NCBI GenBank assembly: GCA_002840555.1
Contig: PHBJ01000017.1
Location: 1-55,330 of the forward strand
Direction of reading: 5' to 3'
Source: Deltaproteobacteria bacterium HGW-Deltaproteobacteria-13
Lineage (GTDB): Bacteria > Desulfobacterota > Syntrophia > Syntrophales > Smithellaceae
DNA length: 55,330 nt
Shown: piece by piece, positions 31,966 through 41,800 of the stretch
How the letters are laid out: each line of letters starts with the position of its first letter
Numbering within the stretch: position 1 is the stretch's first letter
Translations under genes and position numbers: made by a program
Notes under the pieces: model-generated
What the model was told of the DNA's origin: nothing
The model's input: the letters and a program-made list of their open reading frames with translations, nothing else
Database searches by the model: none

Positions 31966-33852
31966 TTATGCTGCGTTTAACTTCTTCGGTCTGAACCGTA
32001 AGAAAAGAAACGTGGTCAAAAGAAGTCCACCTATCACAAACGGCAGATAACCGGAAATCAGCAGGAAAGAAAAGCCAATCAGAGGATATAGTGAAACTCT
32101 GATTGCCGCCTTTACCAGAGGCTTGTCCTGAATGTAGTTTGCAACAGCGGGACTATTACGATAATACCAGGCAACAAACTTCTGTCCGGGATTATTGGTC
32201 AACAGATACCTGTCTCTAAACTGCCGAAGAATTTCCACCTGTCCCGCAAGAGGCGAACCGAATGCCGCCGTGGCAATGAAACAACCGGTTCTATTACCGG
32301 CGCCGGGCGGAGGTTGCGGTGCTGTGGTAAATGATGTCTGGGCGGAAGGTAAAGATTCGCTGCCCCGGTCATCCAGATAGATCACCTGCCAGTAATACTG
32401 TGCTCCGATTTGAAGAATACCGGAAGGAACCGTGAAAGATGTTTTGTTGTCCGCATCAAAGATACCGGAATAGACGCTGTCGCCGGAAGAATTCTTAATA
32501 ATCCACTGACTTGCCGCATGGCTATCGCCGTCATCATCCGCGAACGCCGAGGCGACAAGCTTTACCGGCAACCGAACGGTCGCCCCATTGGATGGCCATC
32601 GATTTACCGGCTGATCCGGTCTTGTGTTTGTTTGAGCGGAAAGCGGACTTTTTCGAGTTATTCCCGCGGAAACCACACGCAGTTCTCCTGTGTCGGGGTA
32701 TTTCCCTGCCCGGGCGGTATATGTTACCTGAACATCTGCCGAAGCGGCCGATTCTATTGTTGAGACGTTCGGGGGGATAACCGAAAACTGCGGATTTGTT
32801 ACCGAGCAGGAGGTATTCGTTAACGGCAACGATCCGTTATTCGTGATGGTGAAAGGAATGGTTTTAGATGGTTCATCGGGAAGCACGAGCGTTCCGAAAT
32901 CGGCGCTGGAAGGGCTCAGGACAAAGGAAAATCCGGGCACAGTGGCATAGTCTATGGAATAGACCTCACTCTCAATATTGGCCTCATTCGTGCCGGATTT
33001 AATTCTGAAAAACCCGTTTTCACCCCAATCCCGTCCCATGCTGTTTTTAACTATCCATGCCTGTTGAGCATCATCGTAACCGACTATAGTGACTGCATGC
33101 CCCGCCACTGCCGCACCGGTTACGTGACTGTAGACTCCCGATTGGTAATTGAGAAAATCCTGGTAGATGATAAGTCCCGCTACCAACGGCCCATACTGAA
33201 TAAGGGCGCTTTTCATGGCCTCCACGGATGAGGAAACACCCTTATAACCTGTAATCCGATAAGTATTCTGTTGCCAGTCGCTGCATCCTCCGCACTCCCC
33301 GGTTATCCCGCTTTCGCCGGAAGTATATGGAAAGCAGGCTTCAGTGGGAATGCCGGTTGCCTTCAGGTAATCTAATGCGTAGTCGAGGAAGCCGCCGCCG
33401 CATCCCATATTATTTTCATCGCACGAGACCATTGTCTGTTCCGAAAGGTTCAGGTCCTTATCGGGCGTATGGCTTGTAATGAGTATTCGTGATTCGAGAG
33501 CCGCCGTGGCGGAAAAGGCCCAGCAGGCGCCGCATTTCTCTTGGTCTCTGATGCCTGTGACGTAATTGTGGCCGTTGTAGTTTCGCCAATCAAACCTGGC
33601 GGGGAGATCGACCACCTTTGCGGAATACCGATTGGATTTGGCCTTCAGTCCAGTCCTATTGAACGATAGCGGCATGAGGCGGCGCTTTAATTCCTCGGGT
33701 GAGAGTTTCGACATGGACGTTTCCCCGGCAACCCAGTTGGCGCCCTTGTCCTGAATTGCCTTATTTATCTCTGTTGCATCAAGAGCCAGTCCAGGTTTGG
33801 CGATAAGCATAAGCAACAGGCAGGCGATAAAATTAACAATCTTTTTCTTCAT
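31966..33852 (-). CDS. Secreted papain-like cysteine protease with CFI-box C-terminus
   Basis: The protein has about 628 residues. A signal peptide (to ~24) and an inhibitor I29-like propeptide (INKAIQDKGANWVAGETSM) precede a C1 papain domain with Gln104, Cys110 (EKCGACWAFS), His252 (AGHAVTIVGYDD) and Asn270 (AWIVKNSMG). Then come Ig/fibronectin-type regions (VVSAGITRKSPL, YYWQVIYLDDRGSESLPSA) and the C-terminal CFI-box: CFIATAAFGSPLAGQVEILR followed by RFRDRYLLTNNPGQKFVAWYY-type residues and a hydrophobic segment with basic end. The CFI-box C-terminal domain is common in Deltaproteobacteria; its sorting role is unproven. Start ATG at 33852 has GGAG upstream; the frame also opens at 33897. 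Confidence 0.9.
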   Translation of the reverse strand: MKKKIVNFIACLLLMLIAKPGLALDATEINKAIQDKGANWVAGETSMSKLSPEELKRRLMPLSFNRTGLKAKSNRYSAKVVDLPARFDWRNYNGHNYVTGIRDQEKCGACWAFSATAALESRILITSHTPDKDLNLSEQTMVSCDENNMGCGGGFLDYALDYLKATGIPTEACFPYTSGESGITGECGGCSDWQQNTYRITGYKGVSSSVEAMKSALIQYGPLVAGLIIYQDFLNYQSGVYSHVTGAAVAGHAVTIVGYDDAQQAWIVKNSMGRDWGENGFFRIKSGTNEANIESEVYSIDYATVPGFSFVLSPSSADFGTLVLPDEPSKTIPFTITNNGSLPLTNTSCSVTNPQFSVIPPNVSTIESAASADVQVTYTARAGKYPDTGELRVVSAGITRKSPLSAQTNTRPDQPVNRWPSNGATVRLPVKLVASAFADDDGDSHAASQWIIKNSSGDSVYSGIFDADNKTSFTVPSGILQIGAQYYWQVIYLDDRGSESLPSAQTSFTTAPQPPPGAGNRTGCFIATAAFGSPLAGQVEILRQFRDRYLLTNNPGQKFVAWYYRNSPAVANYIQDKPLVKAAIRVSLYPLIGFSFLLISGYLPFVIGGLLLTTFLFLRFRPKKLNAA

Positions 33853-33913
33853 TTTTGTTCTCCAATATCTTGGGGATTGCTCTCCCGCACCGTCCAAAAT
33901 CGCTGTCTCAGAA

Positions 33914-34498
33914 TTATTTAGCGGACGCAGATGTTCTCGCCGGAACCGACCACTGTCCTGCCGCCATGTTCAATTGCCCAACCTGTTTTCCGTTCTCAAA
34001 AAAAAGCACCTTTTTATAATTGTGTTTGGGGATTCTGACGGCCAGGTAGATCTTCCCGTGCCAGTTTGCGTCAGACTCCTGCTTATTGAATCGATAGTGA
34101 AGCGCCAATTCCTGATTCCTTTCGGTGATCCGATCTACTTCAAAGACCGTGTCCATATTCTTTGGATTCAGCATCACCCGTGCAACAACAAGAATCTGTT
34201 CCCTGGCGTACAGGGATGCATCAGGGGAAAATGGACGCAGGGAGCCCATTGTGGCTGCGGGATGGAATAAGGCATTGTACTGGGCGGGTGTCGAAATCAG
34301 GGCATAGAGCACAGGATACTTCTGCTCATCCCAGTTCCCAAGGAAGTTCCGGTAATCGTTCATGTCCATTTTCTTATACGGCACGGACCGCTCTTTCGAC
34401 ATCGTTCCCATGCTGCCGGCAACCGTTGATATCGACAACATCAGTGTTATCATAATTATTCCTAACCCCACAGGGATTAACGTTCTTTTGATGATCAT
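33914..34498 (-). CDS. Exported protein, PrcB-like suspected
   Basis: This protein of about 194 residues has a signal-anchor or signal segment (LIPVGLGIIMITLMLSIS). The core is ALISTPAQYNALFHP, REQILVVARVMLNPKNMDTVFEVDRI and a late KIYLAVRIPKHNYKKVLFFENGK; by eye this resembles the C-terminal domain of PrcB-type protease partners. It sits 62 nt upstream of the papain-like protease gene on the same strand, an arrangement that would suit a regulator or inhibitor, but that role is inferred. Start ATG at 34498 has GAGG 10 nt upstream; the frame continues to a TTG at 34513. Confidence 0.6.
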   Translation of the reverse strand: MIIKRTLIPVGLGIIMITLMLSISTVAGSMGTMSKERSVPYKKMDMNDYRNFLGNWDEQKYPVLYALISTPAQYNALFHPAATMGSLRPFSPDASLYAREQILVVARVMLNPKNMDTVFEVDRITERNQELALHYRFNKQESDANWHGKIYLAVRIPKHNYKKVLFFENGKQVGQLNMAAGQWSVPARTSASAK

Positions 34499-34513
34499 GC
34501 GTAAACCTCGCAA

Positions 34514-34830
34514 TGGGTTGGCAATTATCAGTTAGAGAAAGAGGAGGTCAGGTCCGCCCTCGCCTTAAGGCAGGTCCTGAAATACCATTTCGATCGAGAA
34601 AAAACGGGAAAGCCGGGGATATTGTCTTTCGAAGCGGCAAAATTATTCTAAAGTTTCCGGATGATGATTTGTCGGATACCTTCAAGATACTTTTTATCCC
34701 AAAACGCCTCTTAATATTCTTATCTTTTTTGATAATAATTTCCTTTCACCTTAATGTAAGATAAGGCCGTCAAACTTGTATGTCAAGCACATTAGCCGGC
34801 AATATCTTGCTCAGAGCCGCCTGAAATGAT
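34514..34830. other. Intergenic stretch without a recognisable gene
   Basis: A divergent spacer between the exported protein and the TrpF-like gene. A short frame (34513-34764) is open but has no ribosome site or recognisable sequence. No hairpin or clear promoter was found. Confidence 0.5.
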
Positions 34831-35661
34831 ATGCCTTCCCCCATGGAAAAAACCATTGTACAAATTTATGAAGTTCAAAATCCAAAGGAGGCTGTCGCCT
34901 TAGTCGATTTGGGAGTGGATCATATCGGCAGCGTGCTCACTGATTCGGCCAAGCTTAAAAATGAGATCATCCGTAAAACGGTCCGGGTCATACAGCAGTC
35001 AGGGGCTAAAAGTGGCCTGATCCCGCTGTTTAAAGATCCGGAAATAATTTTTCAGGCGCTTGATTACTATCAGCCGGACTTTGTTCATTTCTGCGACCTG
35101 CTTTCTCCCTTCCCGAATGATCAGGCAATCGCCGCGAACGATTTTGACACACTTCTTTCTTTGCAATCGGCTGTAAAAGACCGTTTCCCGCAGATTGCAA
35201 TTATGCGCTCGCTTTCCGTGCCCCGAACCGGTGTTTCTCAGACCGGCGAAATTCAAAAAAATATCCTGCGTTTTGCCGGACTCTTCGTGCCATCTGCGGA
35301 TTATTTTCTTATCGATACACTTATCGGCAGTCCGGCCGATCAGTCCAATCAACCTGTCGCGGGCTACGTCGGGATCACCGGTGAACTTTGTGATTGGAAT
35401 ATCGCCAAAGCAATCATTACGGCGAGCCCGATACCGGTTATTCTGGCGGGCGGCATTTCCGACGAAAATGTTTTCGACGCCATTACCGCCTTAAAACCGG
35501 CGGGCGTGGACAGCTGTACCAAAACCAACGCTGTGGACAAGAAAGGTCGGCCTATCCGTTTTAAAAAAGATATGCAAAAAGTGCGGCGGCTTGTTGAAGA
35601 AAGCCAGCGGGCCGATGAGTTTATAAGGGAAAGAGAAGATTTAAGATTTAGATTTAAGTAA
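34831..35661 (+). CDS. TrpF-like TIM-barrel protein
   Basis: This 276-residue protein has a beta/alpha barrel layout like phosphoribosylanthranilate isomerase: QIYEVQNPKEAVALVDLGVD at the start and PVILAGGISDENVFDAITAL near residue 208. It is longer than usual TrpF (~200) and has no tryptophan genes beside it, so the reaction may differ. The last residues (DLRFRFK) are encoded by the heptamer repeat in reverse orientation (from about 35638), so the C-terminus may be repeat-derived. No clear ribosome site. Confidence 0.72.
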   Translation: MPSPMEKTIVQIYEVQNPKEAVALVDLGVDHIGSVLTDSAKLKNEIIRKTVRVIQQSGAKSGLIPLFKDPEIIFQALDYYQPDFVHFCDLLSPFPNDQAIAANDFDTLLSLQSAVKDRFPQIAIMRSLSVPRTGVSQTGEIQKNILRFAGLFVPSADYFLIDTLIGSPADQSNQPVAGYVGITGELCDWNIAKAIITASPIPVILAGGISDENVFDAITALKPAGVDSCTKTNAVDKKGRPIRFKKDMQKVRRLVEESQRADEFIREREDLRFRFK

Positions 35662-35735
35662 TTAAGTAGTTAAGAAAGTGGTGAAAGGTGAACGAAAAAG
35701 AATGTTCAACGTTCTACGTTCAAAGTTCTAGGTTA
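35638..35735. repeat. Heptamer/octamer repeat block 6, reverse orientation
   Basis: GATTTAAGATTTAGATTTAA, then TTAAGTAATTAAGTAGTTAAG, then GGTGAAAGGTGAA and GTTCAACGTTCTACGTTC, the reverse complement of the other blocks. Its left part overlaps the end of the TrpF-like gene. Confidence 0.8.
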
Positions 35736-35740
35736 AGACA

Positions 35741-36355
35741 ATGCGTTCTAATAAACCGCGGGATGAAAACAGCCACTGCCCCCGTTGTTATCAGCGTCGG
35801 GAAATCTGCATCTGCCCTATTCTGCCCACGGTAAATACACGAGTAGAATTTTTAATTCTGCGGCATATTTGGGAAGCTGAGCGCCCCAGCAACACAGGCC
35901 GGTTAGCGGCGCTGGCGATGCCGAACTCCCGAATTATCCCCTGCGGGGGTGGAACCCGCACCGGGCTTTCGCCCATTGATGATGAATATCTGCGGGCTCC
36001 CGGAACCTGGCTGTTATGGCCCGATGGGACCGGCACAGAGGCTAATATATCAGATCTGAAACCGCCGGCTCGCGTAGTGGTTATTGACGCAACATGGAGC
36101 CAGGCCCGGCGATTGTATCGCAGTATGCCTGTTCTGCAGGCCCTGCCCCGTTTGATTCTACCGGCGCCAAAACGATTGCGAGACCGGTTGCGGGAGCAGC
36201 ATCGTTCAGACGGGATGTCAACACTCGAGGCGGTAGCGGCCGCAGTCGCGAAGCTTGAGGGAACCGAAACAGCCCGGCCGCTGGAAATACTTTACGATGA
36301 ACTGGTGAAACGAACCACCTCCCTGCGATGGGGGCGGAGGTCATGTGAAAAGTGA
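35741..36355 (+). CDS. DTW-domain tRNA-uridine aminocarboxypropyltransferase-like protein
   Basis: This 204-residue protein shows the DTW motif in IDATWSQARRLYR. An early zinc-like cysteine group (CPRC...CICP, residues 13-28) and the closing element MSTLEAVAAAVAKLEG are typical of the family. Characterised members (TapT, DTWD2) make acp3U in tRNA using SAM. Function therefore is tRNA modification by family assignment. It lies between two reverse-orientation heptamer blocks and has no obvious ribosome site. Confidence 0.88.
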   Translation: MRSNKPRDENSHCPRCYQRREICICPILPTVNTRVEFLILRHIWEAERPSNTGRLAALAMPNSRIIPCGGGTRTGLSPIDDEYLRAPGTWLLWPDGTGTEANISDLKPPARVVVIDATWSQARRLYRSMPVLQALPRLILPAPKRLRDRLREQHRSDGMSTLEAVAAAVAKLEGTETARPLEILYDELVKRTTSLRWGRRSCEK

Positions 36356-36440
36356 AAGGTGAATAGAAAAGATTGTTCTATGTTCAAAGTTCTAAGTCAC
36401 ATAAGATAGTTTCAAGTTTTAAGTAATTAAGTAGTTAAGA
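36345..36440. repeat. Heptamer/octamer repeat block 7, reverse orientation
   Basis: GTGAAAAGTGAAAGGTGAAT, TGTTCTATGTTCAAAGTTCT, TTTTAAGTAATTAAGTAGTT, ending AAGAAAGTGAATAAGG. The first unit overlaps the stop region of the DTW gene. Confidence 0.8.
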
Positions 36441-36482
36441 AAGTGAATAAGGTCTTACTGTAACACCATGATGGCTGCCAAA

Positions 36483-38339
36483 TTACGTAGTGTGGATCAT
36501 CTGTTCTTTTACTGCAAATTCAAGAAATTCTTCAATCTTCTTTCGGGATTTTATATTTTCCTTTTCGCAGATATGCTGAAGTGTTTCGATACCCGTGAAC
36601 GAGCGAAGCAGTCTGCTTAAAGTGCGGTCTATTATCATTGTTTTAACAGCGCCGCCGTAATTATAAACAACCAGGTATGTTTTCTTTCTGTGATGGTGAT
36701 CAAGAAATTCTTCAAAGGTAAGCTCGCCGACCGTCATGAGTTCATCGAAGTCATATTTTAAGGAAAGTGAAATAGTTCCGGGTGATAAACAGAACACGGT
36801 TTCATCATTAAATGTGCCGCTTCCTGCCGTAACCAGCGGCCCTGCATAAAGCGAACTGTTCAGCGCACCGTGAATTGCTATGATATCCTCCATGACAGGG
36901 AAGAGATTTTTTTTGTTATGCCTGATGAACTGTTCTTTTACAAAAGAGGTCTGCATAGCAGTAATCTCCTCTTTTGTGAGCTTCAGCGGTTGTTCGCATG
37001 ACGATAAATGCACTGCGAAATCTGAAAGGAAGTTCACCGGATCAATGCCGAGGGTCTCCAGCGCCATGAACATCCAGCCCGTAGCGCCCCCGCGGTTATA
37101 AAATATTTCACAGGCATTTTTCAGAGATTCGGCCCGCGCCATTTCTGATTCTGAAAAACCCGGCGAGGAGATCAGGGTGTAAGGCGCGTCTTTCAGACAG
37201 TTCAGGGAGAAGGATTCCGCCTGATCATAAAGCGCAGTCCCGGGTATCACAGCCAGCGGAAAAATATCGAGATGGTTCGGCTGAAGCCCCAGAGCATAAT
37301 TCAGACTCTCTTTGAATCCGGCGGGCGTATCACCCGGAAGTCCGTAGATCAGGTCCAGCCCGAAGATGGCGCCGGCCTGGTTCAGCAGTGATATTTTTTC
37401 AGCGAATTTAACGGTGTCGATCTTTCTGTTTATATTAGCGAGCACGTCGGGATGAGCGCTCTGAAGTCCGACCTGGAGACCGCAGTGAAGCCCGGCAAAC
37501 AGTCCGGCGAGTTCACGATCGATAAACTCTGTTCTTATTTCAAAAGTATAATGAATCAGCGGAGCCGTTTTATGAATCATGCGCAGAATTTTTTTGGCGC
37601 GTTTCATGTCACAGTTAAAAGTCGGGTCCAGCACAAAGATCTGGTTTACTTTTTTTTCTTCGAAGAGCTCCAGTTCTTTCTGAATGCGTTCCAGGGAGTA
37701 TTGTCTCACGCCCGCCACGCCCCGTGATTCGAAACAGAAACCGCATTTAAAAGGACAACCGCGGGAGAGTTCCCACCAGAGGCCGGTATAGCGGCAGGGG
37801 TCCATTGTTCCGGAAAGATATGGCGAAGGCAGAACGTTAAGATCCATGACGGGCTGCTGGTCTTTTCCCGGATTAAGCTTTGCGCCTTTCAAAAAAACCC
37901 CGGGTATGTCTGCAAGCGGCTCACCATTGAGCAGCCGGTGCATGACTTCCGTCAGGACGATCTCACCTTCACCTTTAATGACATAGTCAAATGGCGCGCT
38001 GTTCAGCAGTATTAAAGGAAGCGCTGTTGCCTCCGCGCCGCCGGCGAAAAGTAAAATATCCGGGAATTTCCCTTTGATAAGCCGGCAGGTTTCACATACA
38101 AGGTTCTTGTTCCACAGGTATGTGGAGAAACCGATCATATCCGGAATATTTCTGCATAGATCCTCTGCTATAAAGTCCGCAGAGTTATCGATAGTGTAAT
38201 CATGGAATGATACATCAAGCTTTTGGCTTATGGAATCAACCGAGTCAAGCTGCGCTTTGAGAGATGCCGCAGCAAGAGGAACGGCCCGGGGTGAATCCTT
38301 AATGTTTATGGATATAAGTTTAAGTGTTATTTTTTTCAA
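36483..38339 (-). CDS. B12-binding radical SAM protein (DUF4080 type)
   Basis: This 618-residue protein starts with a B12-binding-like region (MKKITLKLISINIKDSPRAV to GGAEATALPLIL, residues ~1-130) and then a radical SAM barrel with the cluster motif GCPFKCGFCFESRG (Cys195, Cys199, Cys202 region). The rest includes DLIYGLPGDTPAGFKESL of the HemN-like family and a long DUF4080-like C-terminus. Such proteins move methyl or other groups with cobalamin, or make tRNA or peptide modifications; the substrate is unknown. The start is the ATG at 38339. The gene at 38387 is upstream on the same strand, and the two may share a transcript. Confidence 0.83.
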   Translation of the reverse strand: MKKITLKLISINIKDSPRAVPLAAASLKAQLDSVDSISQKLDVSFHDYTIDNSADFIAEDLCRNIPDMIGFSTYLWNKNLVCETCRLIKGKFPDILLFAGGAEATALPLILLNSAPFDYVIKGEGEIVLTEVMHRLLNGEPLADIPGVFLKGAKLNPGKDQQPVMDLNVLPSPYLSGTMDPCRYTGLWWELSRGCPFKCGFCFESRGVAGVRQYSLERIQKELELFEEKKVNQIFVLDPTFNCDMKRAKKILRMIHKTAPLIHYTFEIRTEFIDRELAGLFAGLHCGLQVGLQSAHPDVLANINRKIDTVKFAEKISLLNQAGAIFGLDLIYGLPGDTPAGFKESLNYALGLQPNHLDIFPLAVIPGTALYDQAESFSLNCLKDAPYTLISSPGFSESEMARAESLKNACEIFYNRGGATGWMFMALETLGIDPVNFLSDFAVHLSSCEQPLKLTKEEITAMQTSFVKEQFIRHNKKNLFPVMEDIIAIHGALNSSLYAGPLVTAGSGTFNDETVFCLSPGTISLSLKYDFDELMTVGELTFEEFLDHHHRKKTYLVVYNYGGAVKTMIIDRTLSRLLRSFTGIETLQHICEKENIKSRKKIEEFLEFAVKEQMIHTT

Positions 38340-38386
38340 AAAGCAGTCCCCGGCATTTATTGTGAAACGCCCCTCATATCACACGA

Positions 38387-38500
38387 TCAGGGCTTTCTTT
38401 TGGGCTGCTTATCAAACCTGTCTTTTGACTTTTGTTTCTGTTTCTCAGCGTTCTGCTTCTGCCCCTTCGCCTTATCTTTCTTGCCGCCTTTGTCGCCCAT
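38387..38500 (-). CDS. 37-residue Lys/Gln-rich small protein
   Basis: The frame starts MGDKGGKKDKAKGQKQNAEK and ends RKP. GGAG(AG) lies 9 nt before the ATG. Lysine makes up over a third of residues and there is no hydrophobic core. I believe similar short frames occur in related genomes, but have not checked. The style resembles the 37-residue gene at 16436-16549. Function unknown. Confidence 0.6.
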   Translation of the reverse strand: MGDKGGKKDKAKGQKQNAEKQKQKSKDRFDKQPKRKP

Positions 38501-38749
38501 TGAGCCTCTCCTTTTCTGTTATCAAAAAACATCTTTTTGTGAGGTGTTTCTGTTAAACTTCAGTGAGTCCCTTATCTTAATCTCGCATAGTTTTTAAAAT
38601 CAGTCAATCACCGCTTCCGGTTCCGGACACAAAAGACGGTTGTACTCGCTCACTAATGATCTAATGATAAATTTATTTTTCCCGATAATTTTGTTTCTCC
38701 TATTTCCCGAATTTACATCAGCATTTCAATTCAGCAGCGGCTATTCCAC

Positions 38750-38779
38750 TTGACATAATATAAATATAAGCGCTATATT
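38750..38779 (+). promoter_or_regulatory. Promoter of the PAS/GAF/HD-GYP gene
   Basis: TTGACA (38750-38755), 18 nt, TATATT (38774-38779), in an AT-rich setting. The leader would be about 105 nt. The rest of 38501-38890 shows no gene. Confidence 0.65.
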
Positions 38780-38890
38780 ATTGCATAGATAAGTTCATGT
38801 AATCATGACGGAGAACCATCACCCGCTCATGGCAGTCACCGGTTAACTTCCCAACCCCACAGATCATTAAGACGTGCTGGGGACCCCCCC

Positions 38891-41800
38891 GTGAAAGATC
38901 AATCCAAGACAAAGCAGTTGCTGATTCAAGAACTGGTTTCTCTCCGGCAGAGAATTGCGGGGATGGAGCAATCGGAATCGGAGTGGAAGAAGGAGAAGGA
39001 AGAACTAAAAAATAGTGAGGCCCGCTTCCGCAATTACTTTGCTTTGCCTTTGCACGGTATTGCCATAACCTCTCCCGAGAAAGGATGGATTGAGGTTAAT
39101 GACCGGATCTGCTTCATCATGGGCTATTCCCGGGATGAAATCGTCCGCATGACATGGTCGGAGATGACACATCCTGATGATCTTGCCGCAGACATGGAGC
39201 AATTTAATCGTATTCTATCCGGTAAAATTGAGAATTATAATATGGATAAGCGTTTTATCCGCAAGGATGGAACGGTTGTCTGGACCAATCTCTCTGTAGG
39301 GTGCGTTCGGAAATCCGACGGCAGTGTCGATCATATAATTGCTTTGGTTGACGACATCACCGACCGCAAGCGAATGGAGAGTATTATGCAGGCGCGACTT
39401 CATCTGCTGGAATTTGCCAATTCACACGCAATGGATGAATTACTGACTGCAGCCTTGGATGAAATTGAAGCCCTGACCGGAAGTACGATCGGTTTTTATC
39501 ACTTTGTCGAATCAGATCAAAAAACGCTTTCTTTGCAGAATTGGTCAACGAATACAATAAAGAACATGTGCGCAGCTGAAGGAAAAGGCAGCCATTATGA
39601 TGTTGACCAGGCAGGTGTATGGGTGGATTGTGTACATGAGCGTCGCCCCGTTATTCACAACGACTATGCTTCTTTACCTCATCGCAAAGGAATGCCTGAA
39701 GGCCATGCTCCGGTCATAAGAGAAATCGTTGTCCCGATTTTCAGAAGTAACCAAATAAAAGCGATCATCGGTGTCGGCAACAAATCTACGAACTATGATG
39801 ACAGTGACATCGAGATCGTATCACAATTGGGTGACCTTTCGTGGGATATTGCCGAGCGCAAGCGGGCGGAGGAGGTGTTGCGAATCAACGAGGGACGCTA
39901 TCGCAAGGCGGAGGCTATGGGGCACGTAGGCAACTGGGAGTACAACCTGCAAACCACAAAATTCTGGGGATCCGGCGAGGCCAAGCGCATCTATGGATTT
40001 GATCCCGAGACTTTGGATCTCTCCACGGACGAAGTTGAAAACTGTATTCCTGAACGGGAGCGGGTACATCAGGCATTGATCGACCTCATCCAAGCAGGCA
40101 AGCCGTACAATCTGGAATTCGATATCCACCCGAAAAACTCTTTGAAGCCAAGGATCATCTCCTCCGTCGCCGAGTTGAAGCGAGACGAACACGGCAAACC
40201 GCTGCTCGTCACGGGCGTCATTCAGGATATCACTGAGCGCAAACGGGCGGAAGCGGAGATTACCGGCATGAACCGCGCATTGCGAATGCTCAGCGCCACC
40301 AATCAGGCGCTGATCCACGTTGCGGATGAACCGACGTTGTTGACCGAGGTCTGCCGGATCATCGTTGAGGTGGGCGGATATTTGATGGCGTGGGTCGGGT
40401 TTGCGGAACAGGACGAGGCAAAGACTGTGCGCCCGGTAGCCCACGCAGGCTTCGGTTCGGGATACGTCGAATCAGCCGAGGTTACGTGGGCGGATAACGA
40501 ACGAGGCCGCGGCCCGGGCGGCACCGCAATTCGCACCGGGCAGCCGTGCATCGCACGCAATATTCTGCTGGATCCGGCCTTCGCTCCCTGGCGCGAGGCA
40601 GCCATTGAGCGCGGATATAAATCCAACATTGCTTTGCCGCTCATCAATGAAGGCCGAACTTTGGGAGAGCTGGCAATCTATTCCGTTGAGACAGAGGCAT
40701 TCGATACCGAGGAAGTTGAAGTTTTGAAAGAAATGGCGGACGATCTGGCATTCGGCATCACCGTATTACGGACACGAGTAAAGCGCGATCAAACAGTGGT
40801 TGCGTTGCACGAAAGCGAAGAGAGATACCGTCTCATTGCCGAAAACACAGCGGATACAATCGCCGTATTCGACCTGAACTTCAAAACGACCTATGTCAGT
40901 CCGTCAATGTTAAAGCTGCGCGGCTACACGGTTCAAGAAGCGATGACACAAACATTGAATCAAATACTGACACCCGATTCTCTGCTACAAGCAAGCAAGA
41001 TGTTAGCCGATCAAATGGCCCTGGAATTCAGCGGAACCGCCGATCCGGCGAGAACGACTTTGATTGAGCTTGAAGAGTATTGTAAAGATGGTTCTACTAT
41101 TTGGGTGGAGCTTTCGGCATCATTTTTAAGGGACGGCAATTTCAAGCCGACCGGAATATTAACGGTAACAAGGAATATCACCGAGCGCAAGCAGGCGGAG
41201 GAGGCGTTGCGCAATAGTGAAAGCCGCATGCGTACGCTGGTGCAGACTATCCCTGACCTGATCTGGCTGAAAGACCCCGCTGGCGTCTATCTCTCATGCA
41301 ATACAATATTCGAGCGTTTATTCGGCACCAGTGAAGCGGCCATCGTCGGTAAAACCGATTACGACTTTGTAGACAGGGAACTCGCCGACGCCTTCCGCGA
41401 AAATGATCGTAAGGCCATATCAGCAGGGAAACCCACCAGTAACGAAGAATGGATCACCTTCGCAGACGACGGCCATCGCGTATTGCTGGAAACCATTAAA
41501 ACGCCCATGTACGATGTCCAGGGAATACTCATCGGCGTTCTGGGTATCGGGCATGATATCACTGATCGCAAACAGGCCAGTGAGCGGATAAGAAGGGTTT
41601 TGGGAGCGACGGTTCAGGCCATGGCTGTGACCGTTGAGGCAAGGGATCCCTACACTGCGGGCCATCAACGGAGAGTGGCTGATCTGGCTCGTGCCATCGC
41701 TACGGAGATGAATCTTCCTCTCGATATTATCGAGGGTCTCCGCATGGCCGCGTCCATTCATGATCTCGGCAAGATATCCGTTCCGGCAGAGATTCTCAGC

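Noticed and set aside
34513-34764. 83-residue plus-strand frame
   Set aside because: No ribosome site, no recognisable sequence, and its start overlaps the start of the divergent exported protein gene.
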